DNA of 64,000 bases, taken from NCBI GenBank assembly GCA_958450325.1, contig OY288256.1, positions 48,626,953-48,690,952 on the forward strand. The letters run 5' to 3'. Shown here piece by piece: positions 12,180-22,882 of this stretch; position 1 is the first letter of the stretch, and each line of letters begins with the position of its first letter. Source of the stretch: Agrostemma githago. Its lineage: Eukaryota > Streptophyta > Magnoliopsida > Caryophyllales > Caryophyllaceae. The position numbers were made by a program, and so were the translations under genes. The notes below the pieces were generated by a model. That model searched no databases, was not told where the DNA came from, and was given only the letters and a program-made list of their open reading frames with translations.

Positions 12180-12343
12180 TCCCGGGCGGGATGGATGGTC
12201 CCGGTCGGGATGCCTCACTCGTCCCGGTCGGGACGCTCCCTTCCCGGTCGGGAAGGCACTCCAGGAAGCTCGAAATTATGCACCTTCATCCCAATCGGGA
12301 TGACACCATCCCGGTCGGGATGGATCATCCTTCCCGGTCAGGA
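12180..12343. promoter_or_regulatory. Internal palindrome array of element C
   Basis: About seven sites of the form TCCCGGTCGGGA (starts near 12180, 12199, 12222, 12242, 12289, 12309, 12332). Spacings are about 19-23 bp with one 47-bp gap. It lies just 3' of the gag-derived ORF and resembles the array in the same element's LTR (15254-15398). Confidence 0.55.
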
Positions 12344-12705
12344 GGCCTTCTTCTCGGCCGTGAAGAGCCTTCTTGACCTCCAAAATCTTGATATCGTCAC
12401 CCAAAACTTTAAAAACCGACTCCTATGCTCACAATTCAAGCTCTATCAATGGCCAATCTTCTCTAGGGATCACGTTCACTTCACACCTATCACAATAAAC
12501 TCAAATACAACATCAAATTCCCTCCCTCACATCGCTCATCAAGAATCCAAATAATCAAGAATTTCACAAAACCAAGAGTCCTAGAAACAAAATCACAATA
12601 AACACAATTACAAACACAAAACTAAAGAGAAGAGAGGTAGGGGAATGTACAACATGACGGTTCTTTAGGAACTCCGTCAAACCAAGGATGGTGGACTCTC
12701 ATTCT

Positions 12706-13845
12706 TCAACCATAGCCCTCAAGAGCATGGAGGAGCAAGTCGAACGCACTACCGACATCATAGAGACGGCCCAAAGAGTGCTCGAGCCAAGCTAACCTCG
12801 ACGGCCTCCAAGGTGGAGGCAAGAAGTAGGAATCCCAAGACCCAACGTCATCATTCATGTTGTCTCCGGGGTTTATCCATCCTACGAGCTTCACCGACCT
12901 CTTCTTCCCTAGGCATCGTCTCCAATCACTATTAAGCTTCAAGTCTTCATCATGAGGCCCAAAAGACGGCTTTGGCCCCATTTCCTTGTTGCACACCACC
13001 ACACTTTCCTCAAGTTGTGGTTCCCCATCTTCATCACTAGTCCCCACATCCTCTTGGAGGAGAGAGTTGAAACTTCTACCGGCGGTTTCAATCTCTTCCA
13101 AGCCATTGCTTGGTTCACTTACAAGGGGCTCTTGATGCTTATCCACGTTCTTGGACATGGGCAACTTGGGCTCATCAATTTCGCCCAACAACTTCACAAA
13201 CTCCACCAAATCATCCAAGTCACTATCCTCCTCCAATTCTTCACCAATGATGCCTTCACCGAGAGCCATATCCTCATTCGTCTCTTTTTGGGTAGACGAT
13301 TGAAGTTCTTCAATTTCCCTTTGGAGTTCGGCCAAGAGTTCATAATTCTTTTGCGATTGGATGGCCATCTCTTGTTGGTTCTTTAGCATTTGAAGAATCG
13401 ATTGTTCTAACTCCAAGCTTGGCATTTGGTAGTCATTGGGGTCATGGTAATGAGGTTGAGGTGATTGGTAGTATTTTGGGTTATGGGGTTCATATTGTGG
13501 TTGGGGTGGAGGGTAATATGGTGGGTTTTGGGAATATTGGCTTCCATAAGGTGAATCTTGATTGAACATGGTGGGTTCACATTGATAACTCGAGTAATAG
13601 CCACCATGATCGTAGGATTGATAGGCATTCATTTGTTGGTAGCCGTTTCCGCATCCTTGAAGCTCATACCCACTAGAGTCTTGATTACCCCAAGAAGCTT
13701 GATAGTGGTAGGGGGACGTCATGTCATACCCTTGGTTCATAGAGGGAGAGGAGTAGCTCAAATCGGCTCCCGAGTGTGGGGAGTTTAGATCAAACCTCAT
13801 GCTTGCTCGAAAATCGTGGCTCGTACCCGATTGAGGACCCCTCAA
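12706..13845 (-). CDS. Gag-derived Y/Q-rich ORF of element C (intact, 379 aa)
   Basis: The only long open frame of element C, starting about 240 bp inside the primer-binding site, where D's gag starts. Residues ~25-150 are low-complexity, rich in Y, Q, N, S, P and G (prion-like composition). Residues ~155-200 (LEQSILQMLKNQQEMA...LLAELQREIEELQSS) form a likely coiled coil. An acidic stretch follows, and the C-terminus (DVGSAFDLLLHALEGYG) matches the end of D's gag-protease protein (DISRAFDLFLRALDGDG). There is no capsid domain, zinc knuckle or protease, so it appears to be Gag reduced to its disordered linker and tail. No stop or frameshift interrupts it, suggesting either recent insertion or retained function. 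A promoter-proximal role is not implied; I cannot assign a function. Confidence 0.65.
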   Translation of the reverse strand: MRGPQSGTSHDFRASMRFDLNSPHSGADLSYSSPSMNQGYDMTSPYHYQASWGNQDSSGYELQGCGNGYQQMNAYQSYDHGGYYSSYQCEPTMFNQDSPYGSQYSQNPPYYPPPQPQYEPHNPKYYQSPQPHYHDPNDYQMPSLELEQSILQMLKNQQEMAIQSQKNYELLAELQREIEELQSSTQKETNEDMALGEGIIGEELEEDSDLDDLVEFVKLLGEIDEPKLPMSKNVDKHQEPLVSEPSNGLEEIETAGRSFNSLLQEDVGTSDEDGEPQLEESVVVCNKEMGPKPSFGPHDEDLKLNSDWRRCLGKKRSVKLVGWINPGDNMNDDVGSWDSYFLPPPWRPSRLAWLEHSLGRLYDVGSAFDLLLHALEGYG

Positions 13846-14082
13846 TCTAACAACCGTCCGTTAAAGCGGCTCTAAGTTACAAGAAGAAGATGATCACCAC
13901 CTCTAAGCACAAACTGTAGACTAGGAGCAAACGTGAGAAGTCTAGTGCTTTTTGGGCACTAGACAAGAGAGAAATAAACTTCACACACAAAAGAAGCAAA
14001 AGTAAACAAAAAGAAAAAAGAAAAACACAAAAACAAACGACAAAGTCAAGTAACTAGGAAAACAAAGTCTAAACTAGCACCG

Positions 14083-14100
14083 TCCCCGGCAACGGCGCCA
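14083..14100 (-). other. Primer-binding site of element C (tRNA-Asp-like, Athila type)
   Basis: The minus strand reads TGGCGCCGTTGCCGGGGA, three bases inside the 5' LTR. This is the Athila-type site complementary to tRNA-Asp. Confidence 0.8.
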
Positions 14101-14103
14101 AAT

Positions 14104-15739
14104 TGATGGTTAAGGGATTCGTCACGTCCCCAACCGTCAATAATTAACCGGCTATTCCTAATGGTAGATAGGGCAAGTCGGGTCGATATCCACGGGGACG
14201 GTAGGAAGGCGTCTAGACTAAGGTCGCCTAAATACGAGACTAGGTCAACTAACTTGGCTAAACTAGAATGATAGGACGGGAGAAGACTAAGACTACGACT
14301 AAGGTAACGGAGAAACAAATACGGAAAAGGGCTAGGATTAGGTCGGGTTCAAGGGGTAATGGAATGATCAAGGAGGAGCTAAGGTGAAGGGGGTAGTCGG
14401 GTAATCTAGGTATAGTCCGGGATCTCGCTACGTAGATCGACCTAGAGGTTCTTAATAGAACCCACCTTGGCGACACACGTGACAAACGGGGTTACTAGCG
14501 TGCTATCGTGGCCTAGGTCGCATCCGGGCTCTCGCTACGTAGACCGACCTAGGGGTCGTCCTCACCGGGCTCTCGCTACGTAGTGAGGGAACCAAACCCA
14601 CAAACAAACTATCACCCACAAGAGAAAAGGCAAGAAGAACAAGCATATGAATCTACATGTCATTCAAGCATTTCAACAAACATGTACCATGCATCAAACC
14701 AAGAGGAAACCCAAATCTTCCACCAAAATCTTCAACAAATCCTTAATCACCCATTAAACACCCAAATTAAATCATCCTACTAACCCTAGCAAGAGTACTA
14801 CTCTAACATTATCAAACTAATACTTACATAAACAAGAAGAACCAACACAAACATCCAAACAAACACAATGAAACTAACAAGAACAAGAACAAACAATAAC
14901 AAAGATTCAAACTTGGATGAGTAAACAAGATTAAAAGAAGGGAAAATAAGATTACTCCTACTAACAAGATGAAAGGAAGATTGAAACTTGCATTAATGAG
15001 AAAAACCCAAAACAAACCACCAATGTTGTCAATCTTGGATGGATCTTGAAGAATTCCCTTAATACAAGTACTAAACTAAGATTAACAACTAATTACCGAC
15101 TAATCTACTCTAGTCTAAGCTAATCTAACCTAAAATAGTCTAGGGTTTAAGGGGAAGTATCTAACATAAGCTTAACAAAACAAGGGAAGAGTATATATAG
15201 GGTTCCAAGTGGAAAGGAGAAGAAAGAAAGTAGGCGCGGGTAGCAGCAGGCCCGTCCCGGCCGAGACGAGGTGGTGCCGGTCGGGATGGGGTTGGTCCCG
15301 ACCGGGAAGAGCTGCTCCCGGTCGGGAAGGGCTGCAGACAGTAGCTCCTCTTTCGTGCACTTCATCCCGGACGGGATGAGGCCATACCCGTCGGGGATGA
15401 GTCTTGTAGGCCTCCAATATGAACTTTTTGGTCCCTCCTTGGTTCTCGTGGGCTTCCCATCGATTCTCGGGACTCGGGATCGGGTCTCGGAGGCTCGGGA
15501 TTGGGTCCCAAGGTCTCGGGGTCGACTCCAAGGCATCGAGTGATCGTTCCTTAGCTTCGTTGGCTCCAAAAAGTGTATGTATTCAGTCGGAATCGCTCCA
15601 ACTCTTCATGAATGGTCTCGGGAACCTGAAACGAGCTAGAGGAAGCATAAGTAGCCCATAAACCGCTCCCAAGGAGCGATTCCACAAGGAAAATGGGACC
15701 AAAACACTACAAAATAGGCACTACAAACTACACTTATCA
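14104..15739 (-). repeat. 5' LTR of element C
   Basis: 1636 bp; plus-strand ends TGATGGTTAAG ... CACTTATCA. A minus-strand TATA box (TATATATA) is at 15192-15199. Six palindromes lie upstream of it (to higher coordinates) at 15254-15398. Confidence 0.88.
15254..15398. promoter_or_regulatory. Palindrome array in element C LTR
   Basis: Six sites starting near 15254, 15277, 15296, 15316, 15365 and 15387: TCCCGGCCGAGA, GCCGGTCGGGAT, TCCCGACCGGGA, TCCCGGTCGGGA, TCCCGGACGGGA and ACCCGTCGGGGA. They correspond one-to-one with the six TCCCGATCGGGA sites of D, with nearly the same spacing (23, 19, 20, 49, 22 bp). Confidence 0.6.
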
Positions 15740-15744
15740 CTAAC

Positions 15745-16401
15745 CACGACAAATCCCGCGCCATCGAGAAAGGGGATACCCAGGGAAGAATGCTTATGTT
15801 ATCTTGCTCCATTAACAATATCTTCTCGAAAATCAATACCGCCCTAGATAAGCTAGGTTCCAGGGTAGCCATCATCGAAGAGGATCTTGAAAGAACCCAA
15901 TCCCGTCTAACACAGCTAGAACGGGTAAGGCAGCCAATCATCCAACCGGGCCATTTAAAGGGTGAGGACCCTTATGAAACCATCCGATACCCCCAAGATG
16001 GCAAGACCGAGAGAGGTAATCCACAATTCACCTCTCCGAAAATCAAGAACCAGTCAAAAGTAAGGACATTTACCCACTTGGATATGTCCTACACCGTCGC
16101 TTTCCAAAGATTGGTTTTGAAGGGCCTAATACTACCCATAGGCCCAACAACCGACGTACCTTTGGAAAAATGCTCCAAAGCATGGAACGCCGAGCATTAC
16201 TGCAAATTCCACAGAGGGAGAGGACACAATAAAGAGCAGTGCTGGAAACTGAAACACCTCATCCAAGATTCCCTCGATGTCGGGAGGACGCCCGTCATGG
16301 AAACGTTGTCACTTGCAAGGACCCTCATGGACTATACAGGGCCCAATGACCAAAGCATCCAATCTACCCCCCATATATCCAAGTGTCCAGATTTGATTTG
16401 A
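15745..16401 (+). pseudogene. Gag remnant of element B
   Basis: An open frame entered from element C's right junction, with an ATG at 15790 and a stop at 16399-16401. The N-terminal part (IFSKINTALDKLGSRVAIIEEDLERTQ) looks like a coiled coil. The C-terminal part (SYTVAFQRLVLKGLILPIG, then YCKFHRGRGHNKEQCWKLK) is the Ty3/gypsy gag signature with a zinc-knuckle-like C/H-x-C arrangement, ending in LIQDSLDVG. The capsid region expected between them is absent, so this is an internally deleted gag. Nothing resembling protease or pol follows. Confidence 0.7.
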
Positions 16402-18768
16402 GTCCTAGTCTAAGTCCGAGTCTAGGATGTACTATTTCTTTCAATTTTAAAGTCCAATTTCAAAGTCAAAATCAGAGTCATTTGTATTCTGTCCTCTTTT
16501 CAAAAAATTCAATAAAATCAGCTTTCAATATTCTATCTCCAGTATATGCTTTCCTTATGTGTTTCCGAGAACATGATGAACAACATCATACACTGTGAGC
16601 ACATGCACGAGACTATTACAGGCACATCTATAATGAATGCAGGAAATCGAGACCCGTGTTTTCCTTTACCTGTTCCATGTCTGACATAGAAAGCCACATA
16701 ACCACCCTTAGGGAGCGGTATCGAATCCTTTGACAAATCTAGGTAGTCTCCTAGTTTGGGTTCAAGACAGGAGGCAAGCCCATTTCCCATAATAAACACC
16801 CCTCCAATAAGACTGACCAATCCCTACCTTAGGTGTTAGTCTGACCAACAGAAAAAAGAGAAAAAACTGGACAAAAAAAATTAAAAGTCCAAGGAAAAAG
16901 CAAAAGGCCAAAACAAAAGAGCTGGCCATGATCAAAAAGAATTATCAACGTCCCTCGACCAGATACGGTCAATCCTTTGACCGAGACACGGTCAACTCAA
17001 ATATAGAATCCCATGACCGGGGCTAAGAGGTCGACCAACCAAGGAAAAAATATTCAAAAACCCATGACCACGGTTAGCGGTCAACTCGAGTGAAAGGCCC
17101 TTGGACGAAGTACGGTCAATTCAAAATTATCAATACCCATACCATCAAATAGGGGAGAAATAAGCAAGTTGGTTAGCTAGCACCACACTTAGCCTTCCCA
17201 CATTACAACCCTTAAGACCTTCTCGAGACCTAGGCTAAGAGACAGCCCAGAATTTTGAGGATTTAAGCTCCATAGGATACACTCTAACCTTTTGGGCCAA
17301 ACATGGAAACCAGATCCCGCATTATCAAACCTGCTCGATCGAAGTTCGAGTCATTATTACTCGACTTCCCCCCTTTCCTACCACATTACAATACCTTACC
17401 CTCGAAGCCTTAGCTTCAAAAATCGAGCTCTAGATTTCGAATCATCAAAGTCACTTACGACCTAGCACCACATTTCCAAAAATATTCAAACCAGTTACCA
17501 ACCCCAAACACGGGAAATCAACATGCAGTCAACATTAAACATGCCCAAATAGTTCACACCACCTCTGGGGGCTACCCCAGAGAACGCTCACAGTCACAGG
17601 ATCAACATCCTAACCATTCTAGTCCTTTGATCAAGACATCATTGGGAATGCACCTAGCCTACATCATCGCTATGGCTAGTTACACACAAAGCCCTAATTA
17701 ACTAGGCACCATAACATATCTTTCAGTCCACTGAACTACGGCTTGGTTTGATTTCACTACACGTGAATACGTAGGCAGCCTTTCAACAGAGGCACAACCA
17801 CCCACATTGACACATTCAAAAAGCACCATCATTCCGGTCACGACACTGTCATGTTCTCAAAGCTAGCTTTGTCGTCCTGGGGCTTCTCCTAGGCAGAAGT
17901 TCTCCATCCACTCACATAATCCAAAATTTTCAAAATCTAGCCTCCTTTCTATAGTATGTCGTAGTACTCGGCTCAGTCGAAGACGAGAATCTGTCAGGAC
18001 TCGAAGCAATACCCACTTTGGGAATGTACCCTAAAATCTAGAATCCAGAAGAGCACTAGACTACAACAATCTCATTACAGACTACTTCAATTCCCCTATA
18101 ACAGATCGTTCCCATTTCGACTTCGACCGTGTTGCCACTCACCTAGGCTACAGAATAATGCAGCTTAAGAGTTTTGTCATTTTAGGTGGCCCGCCCCCTA
18201 CTGAGTCATGGTTCAACCCTTAGAGAGTCCAGTTTGTGTCTGTCAACTCGTCTTGTCGCGCCCAGAATCGAGTCTGGTCGGTAGGCCTCTATCTTCAAAT
18301 TCTTGCTTTGAGATTTGCAAAATTTAGCCATTTGAGAATATCCTTTTCGACAAGGTCAAATTTTGGTCTATTTAAACTGCAAATTTCTTTTCTGTCCTTT
18401 CAAATTTGAAAACCTATCTCCTAGCATGTGAGTTGCTTTCAGGACTTCGATTTCAAAATGAAGCAAAAATCATTTTCCCCAGCGCAAGTCAGTCTATAGA
18501 TGCTAACTGCATTTCCTGTATGCTATCTTGCTATCTGCTATATATGCTATTTCTGCCTATGTATCTAATATTTCAGGTATCAGCTTGTGCTTCCCAAAGG
18601 AACATAAAGTTTTTACTTCCCTAGCGTGATTTGGTGTTTCGCCTAAATGTTACATATGAATTGCCATGTGTCAACATCATACAAGTACACCCAGACACGA
18701 GAAGGAAGTCTCCTCGCAAAAACTTCCCAGCGAAAAGCCCAGGTGGCATTTCTGCTAGAAGATCGGGA
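16402..18768 (+). other. Element B non-coding interior
   Basis: No supported gene. At 16930-17150 GACC...GGTC inverted motifs recur (for example TTGACCGAGACACGGTCAA). At 17735-17800 is the Tat-type segment CTACGGCTTGGTTTGATT...GAATACGTAGGCAGCC shared with element A at 85-170. The place where A has its antisense ORF is empty here. Confidence 0.5.
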
Positions 18769-19152
18769 TGTGTCTGCGAACGGACACACCCATAGCTTCC
18801 TATGCAAGCTCCCGCGTGATTCTGAATCAGGATGTGTCTGCAAACGGACACACCCATAGCTTCCTATGCAAGCTCCCGCGTAATTCTGAATCGGGATGTG
18901 TCTGCAAACAGACACACCCATAGCTTCCTATGCAAGCTCCCGCGTAATTCTGAATCGGGATGTGTCTGCGAACGGACACACCCATAGCTTCCTATGCAAA
19001 CTCTCGCGTAATTCTGAATCGGGATGTGTCTACAAACGGACACACCCATAGCTTCCTAGGCAAGCTCCCGCGCAGCTCCAGGATGGAATGTGTCTGCAAA
19101 CGGGCACACTCAAGGCTTCTTAGGCAAGTCCCCACGGAGCTATTAGCATCAA
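18769..19152 (+). repeat. 64-bp tandem repeat in element B 3' region, six units
   Basis: Units start with TGTGTCTG at 18769, 18833, 18897, 18961, 19025 and 19089, an exact 64-bp period. Each begins with a short inverted repeat, TGTGTCTG-CRAA-CGGACACA, able to form an 8-bp stem with a four-base loop, then CCATAGCTTCCTATGCAAGC. The last unit is the most diverged. Element A has a single degenerate unit near 2500. Confidence 0.85.
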
Positions 19153-19233
19153 CTCAGGTATGATTTCTATCTGATGGCTGGCGAGCCCTTTTACGCAAGT
19201 CTAATGGACTATAAACGACCCGATGGACTATAA

Positions 19234-21634
19234 ACGCAAACATGACTTAATACACTCGATTTTCGGACTCGGAATCAATAGTAGTTGGCACGAGATTTTA
19301 GCGGAGTAAAAATCTCACCAAACAGGCCTTAAATTCAAGTCCAGTGGGTCGTTTCCAGTCAAATGAGACTAATTTGGGTCAAAACCGAGACCAAGGGCAA
19401 AACCGTCTTTTTGTGACCGGGTCAAACCCCGGCCAAAGACATTTCCGAGACATAAAATCTGTCACGAAGCATTCGGGAATCCAATTGGAAGTCCGATTCC
19501 TCACAAAAATCAGCCACGGAGAAGGATTAAGCAACCAAAACTCTTCCTTAAAGATAAAAATCGATCTCCAAAAGGAGACTTCTACCCGGCTCAGACCCAC
19601 TCGATCGAGTGGACCAGCCACTCGGTCGAGTGAGCCCATAAAAACCGCCGGATCTGGCATCAGACCGGGCACTCGATCGTGTGCTGTGCACTACTCGATC
19701 GAGTGACCCTTGTTCCAGCTGAAAACCGGGTATTTCTTTCCATGCAAGCAAGTCTCTCCTATCCACAAACGGAATCCCACTTCACCCCAACTAGTTGTTT
19801 TCTTCCTTTGCAAGCCATATATATCCTATCCTAAGTCGGGTATTTCATCCTATAAATACCCCACCCCCGCAACACAATTTCATCAACAATCATCTATCAT
19901 CAACATCCACGATACATGAACAATTCACAACACAACAATTCCAATCCCGACATACACAAGTTACAACCCAGAATTCCAGCAATACTAGGCATATTATACT
20001 CTAATCTTCCCTCTAGAAATCCTATAGGATTCCCGACCATTCACAACCCGAAATTCTAGGCAATTTTAGGCAAACCATATACAAACCCGAGAGCAAAACT
20101 CGCCAAATCCCATCCCTAACCATACACACCATAACTCAACTATATACATCTTAACGCTCCCGCGCCTAGGCCGCTACTACGAGTCCGTTTTCGAGATAAT
20201 CAAGCATGTAGGTTGAGGGTGTTACAAATCCCGACTTCTCCCTTTTCTTCTCTTTCTCTCATCCGTCCGTCTTTTTATACGGGTCGTCATCTCGTCTTAG
20301 ATTTTTATTTCTTTTCTCGTTACTAATATCGATATTACCGTGCTATTTTCAATAAAGCGTCGTCCCTTGGATTCGATATCGCCTCTATAGTCGAATATCG
20401 GATCTAAAGGTATCAATCATCAAATCACGTTAAGCATAATCCCGTTGAAGCCGAGTAATGATCACATGGTCCGAAAAGACTAATTACGACATTACAACGT
20501 TGAGGAATTATCTCGTCTTAATAACATCCAAAACGATTTCTAAACAACTTTTTTCAAAATCCAGTCTAAATGTTCGATATTGATTCTATAATCAAGTATC
20601 AAATATTACGAGTATCAATATTTAGGTTTAGTATAAATTGCATCGTATTTTTACGCAACCTAACCAAATTATCGATTTTCAAAACCAAAAGCAATTTTAG
20701 AGTCAAAAAGCAAACCAGACAGCAGTCTGAACAGGGGGCACTCGATCGAGTGGCACCCCAAAAATCGAACCAGAAACCTTTTTTCGAGACCACTCGATCG
20801 AGTTCCTCAATGACTCGATCGAGTGGCCCCTGGTATGTCGAAACCGTGAGTCTTTCAGCTACTTTCAAATCCTGATAAAATTATTTTAACAACTTCGGTC
20901 GTCACGTGTCAAGTCTATCACGTGTTCACCTTTTCAAAACCATGCATCATATCTTCTAACTCGTTTTCTCCTCTATCTTTGCAATTGTTATATTGTATCG
21001 TTGGTTGCATTGTATTTCCGGGGGGTATGTCACTCGTATATTGTACTGTTGTCGCACTTTTTCTTATTTTGTTGTTTATTTTATTGTACTAAAATGAACA
21101 TCACATGCTAAAACAACTTTGACGATAGTTTAGATGCATTTAAACGACGTAGTCAAACATAATTCACATGTTTAGTCAAAATTGCTGTTTGCATATAATT
21201 CAATCGTCAAACTAACGCGCGTACACGAACAACGAACGATATCTAAGTAGAGGCCGCTAAGTGCGGGCGGGGTTGGGTGTTCTTTTTGAGCTTCCCAACA
21301 CATACCCTCACCCCTTACTCAGAACCGTGGTTTCCGGATGTCCGAAACCATTGGCATACGAGAGTCATTCAATACACGATTACCGATAATGTCGGTATTG
21401 GTATCGCAATGCAAAGGGACGAACCCCATAAACTCTGAAATCGGAATGGGCCGTACTTTGTGCACGGCCCACTACGACATAGAGTGGGTTCGAACGGGCC
21501 CAAACTCCCACAAAGTTCGGTGACGACTCCAACTTCGATTTAAATTTCAATTCGAGATCCATCTCACACGAGATTCATTCGCCGCCCCAAACCCGCGCGT
21601 GGCCGCGTCGGGGTGGACCTATGTCATGTCCACA
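19234..21634 (+). repeat. 3' LTR of element B, 5'-truncated
   Basis: Matches 5419-7804 of the 5' LTR and ends ATGTCCACA followed by the TSD ACTTT. The first ~68 bp of the LTR and the PPT are missing. The junction shows a duplicated ATGGACTATAAACG (19204-19217 and 19223-19236), the mark of a repair deletion with a copied filler. A TATA box is at 19850-19859. Confidence 0.85.
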
Positions 21635-21639
21635 ACTTT

Positions 21640-22203
21640 CCTTCATATAGAGTGTGACTATCACATTGTAACTATGTGACTCTTCAAACTAACAAACCAA
21701 AAACAAAAATGGAATACAAAATGCAAGATACCAAATGCAGAGACAAATATATATATACTCATCTTACCTCCTACATGTTGACTGGAAATTTCTGATTGCA
21801 AATTTTCGAGCATATGATTATCGCATGAATTTTCGAGGAACAGCACCATTGGAGCATGGAGATGTAGAGCAAATTAGGAATTAGGGTTTAATTATTTTGA
21901 ATGGTAGTATAAATTAGTGGATGAATTTCGAATTTTAGGGGATGAATTTTGAATTTTAGTGAGAGGGGAATGGTGTGATTGATAGTGAGGGAGTGAGTTT
22001 TAATGATAGGAATGGTGTGATTGCATGCTGCTATTGCTACTTTTCCTTCTACTGTCAAGTAAGCCTGTCAATCAGGCGTACCAGCATTTTTTTTTTCTTA
22101 AATAAATCTAAGTCATCCATCCAACCCAAAATCAATGGCCAACAACAAAACTCACCAACTTCCCAATCCATCACCAACTCCCTTGATCCCATTTATATAT
22201 ATA
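21640..22203. other. Unassigned AT-rich flank of element B
   Basis: Continues the target sequence 5077-5345. On the minus strand 21849-21766 reads as a short exon-like frame (MVLFLENSCDNHML...) ending at AGGAGGTAAG, a good splice donor context. I cannot connect it to any other exon. An (AT)n run is at 21747-21757. Confidence 0.3.
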
Positions 22204-22441
22204 GAGATAGGTTCACATAAGGCCAACAACTCTTATAAGTTCATAAGTTCCAGTGTTAAAGTTACACAAAAGGTGCTTAAAGTTACACGAGATGAGTGTT
22301 AAAGTTGCACTTTATCATTTGAAGTGATAAAAGAGCTGAATGTTATAGTTACATATCAATTCTGAAAAAATGCAACTTTAACGTATGTCATCTGTAACTT
22401 TAATATAGACTTAATTACATATGGTGAACTTATTTGATCCC
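22204..22441. mobile_element. MITE a in TA microsatellite
   Basis: Begins GAGATAGGTTCACATAAGG after a (TA)n run and ends GGTGAACTTATTTGATCCC before (CT)n(TA)n. Its core (GCAACTTTAACGTATGTCATCTGTAACTT) is shared with MITE c. Confidence 0.65.
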
Positions 22442-22442
22442 T

Positions 22443-22490
<48 letters not shown>
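22442..22490. repeat. (CT)n(TA)n compound microsatellite
   Basis: A CT run followed by a TA run between MITEs a and b. The same compound order follows MITE c (22821-22880) and element d (23820-23940); a pure TA run separates b from c. Confidence 0.9.
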
Positions 22491-22606
22491 GAGGTAGGTT
22501 CAAATAAGGTCAACAACTATTTTAAGGTCATAAGTTCCAGTGTTAAAGTTACACAAAAAGTGCTTTAATATAGACTTACTGACACATGGTGACCTTATTT
22601 GATTTC

Positions 22607-22609
<3 letters not shown>
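22491..22609. mobile_element. MITE b (shortened copy)
   Basis: Starts GAGGTAGGTTCAAATAAGGTC and ends GGTGACCTTATTTGATTTC. It is an internally deleted relative of MITE a and is followed by a (TA)n tract (22610-22643). Confidence 0.65.
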
Positions 22610-22643
<34 letters not shown>

Positions 22644-22646
<3 letters not shown>

Positions 22647-22815
22647 GTAGGTTCAAATAAGGTCCACAATTTTTTTAAGTCTATATTGAAGTTATAGATG
22701 ACATACGCTAAAGTTGCATTTGTTCAAAATTGATATATATACAAATGCAACTTTAACGTATGTCATCTGTAACTTCAATATAGACTTAAAAAAATTGTGG
22801 ACCTTATTTGAACCT

Positions 22816-22820
<5 letters not shown>
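22644..22820. mobile_element. MITE c: near-perfect 177-bp foldback
   Basis: Starts GAGGTAGGTTCAAATAAGGTCC and ends GGACCTTATTTGAACCTATC(TC). The two arms (~75 bp each) are complementary over almost their whole length around a short centre near 22730. (TA)n lies before it and (CT)n(TA)n after it. Confidence 0.8.

Positions 22821-22880
<60 letters not shown>
22821..22880. repeat. (CT)n(TA)n compound microsatellite
   Basis: A CT run then a TA run between MITE c and element d. Confidence 0.9.

Positions 22881-22882
<2 letters not shown>

Larger units (their letters stand above)
9654..12705 (-). other. Element C 3' non-coding region
   Basis: About 3 kb without a supported gene, homologous to 44964-47853 in element D. 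It holds a pyrimidine-rich tract at 10320-10500 (purine-rich in the element's own strand), a second PPT-like tract at 11391-11406, and a palindrome array at 12180-12343. The many short open frames here are low-complexity by-products. Confidence 0.65.
9567..15739 (-). mobile_element. Element C: non-autonomous Athila-like LTR retrotransposon nested in B, TSD CTAAC
   Basis: Minus-strand insertion into B's leader, flanked by CTAAC (9562-9566 and 15740-15744). In its own direction: 5' LTR 15739-14104, primer-binding site 14100-14083, a 379-residue gag-derived ORF 13845-12706, a long 3' region with two PPT-like tracts, PPT 9653-9640, and a 3' LTR reduced to 73 bp (9639-9567). It shares its LTR ends and whole 3' region with element D, so they are one family. 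It lacks capsid, protease and pol. Confidence 0.88.
5351..21634 (+). mobile_element. Element B: Tat-like non-autonomous LTR retrotransposon, TSD ACTTT
   Basis: A complete insertion bounded by the 5-bp duplication ACTTT (5346-5350 and 21635-21639). Order: 5' LTR 5351-7804, ATT spacer, primer-binding site 7808-7825, repetitive leader, gag remnant 15745-16401, long non-coding region with 64-bp tandem repeats, and a 3' LTR lacking its first ~68 bp. Element C is nested in the leader at 9567-15739. No protease, reverse transcriptase, RNase H or integrase is present, so pol would have to come from a partner element. Without C it would be about 10 kb. The two LTRs are very similar by eye, differing by scattered substitutions and small indels. 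Confidence 0.9.

Noticed and set aside
18769..19152. CRISPR-like direct repeat array
   Set aside because: The whole 64-bp unit is repeated; there are no unique spacers, and the context is a plant retrotransposon.
21661..21849. Small host gene on the minus strand
   Set aside because: Single exon-like fragment with no partner exon or recognisable domain; described only as unassigned flank.
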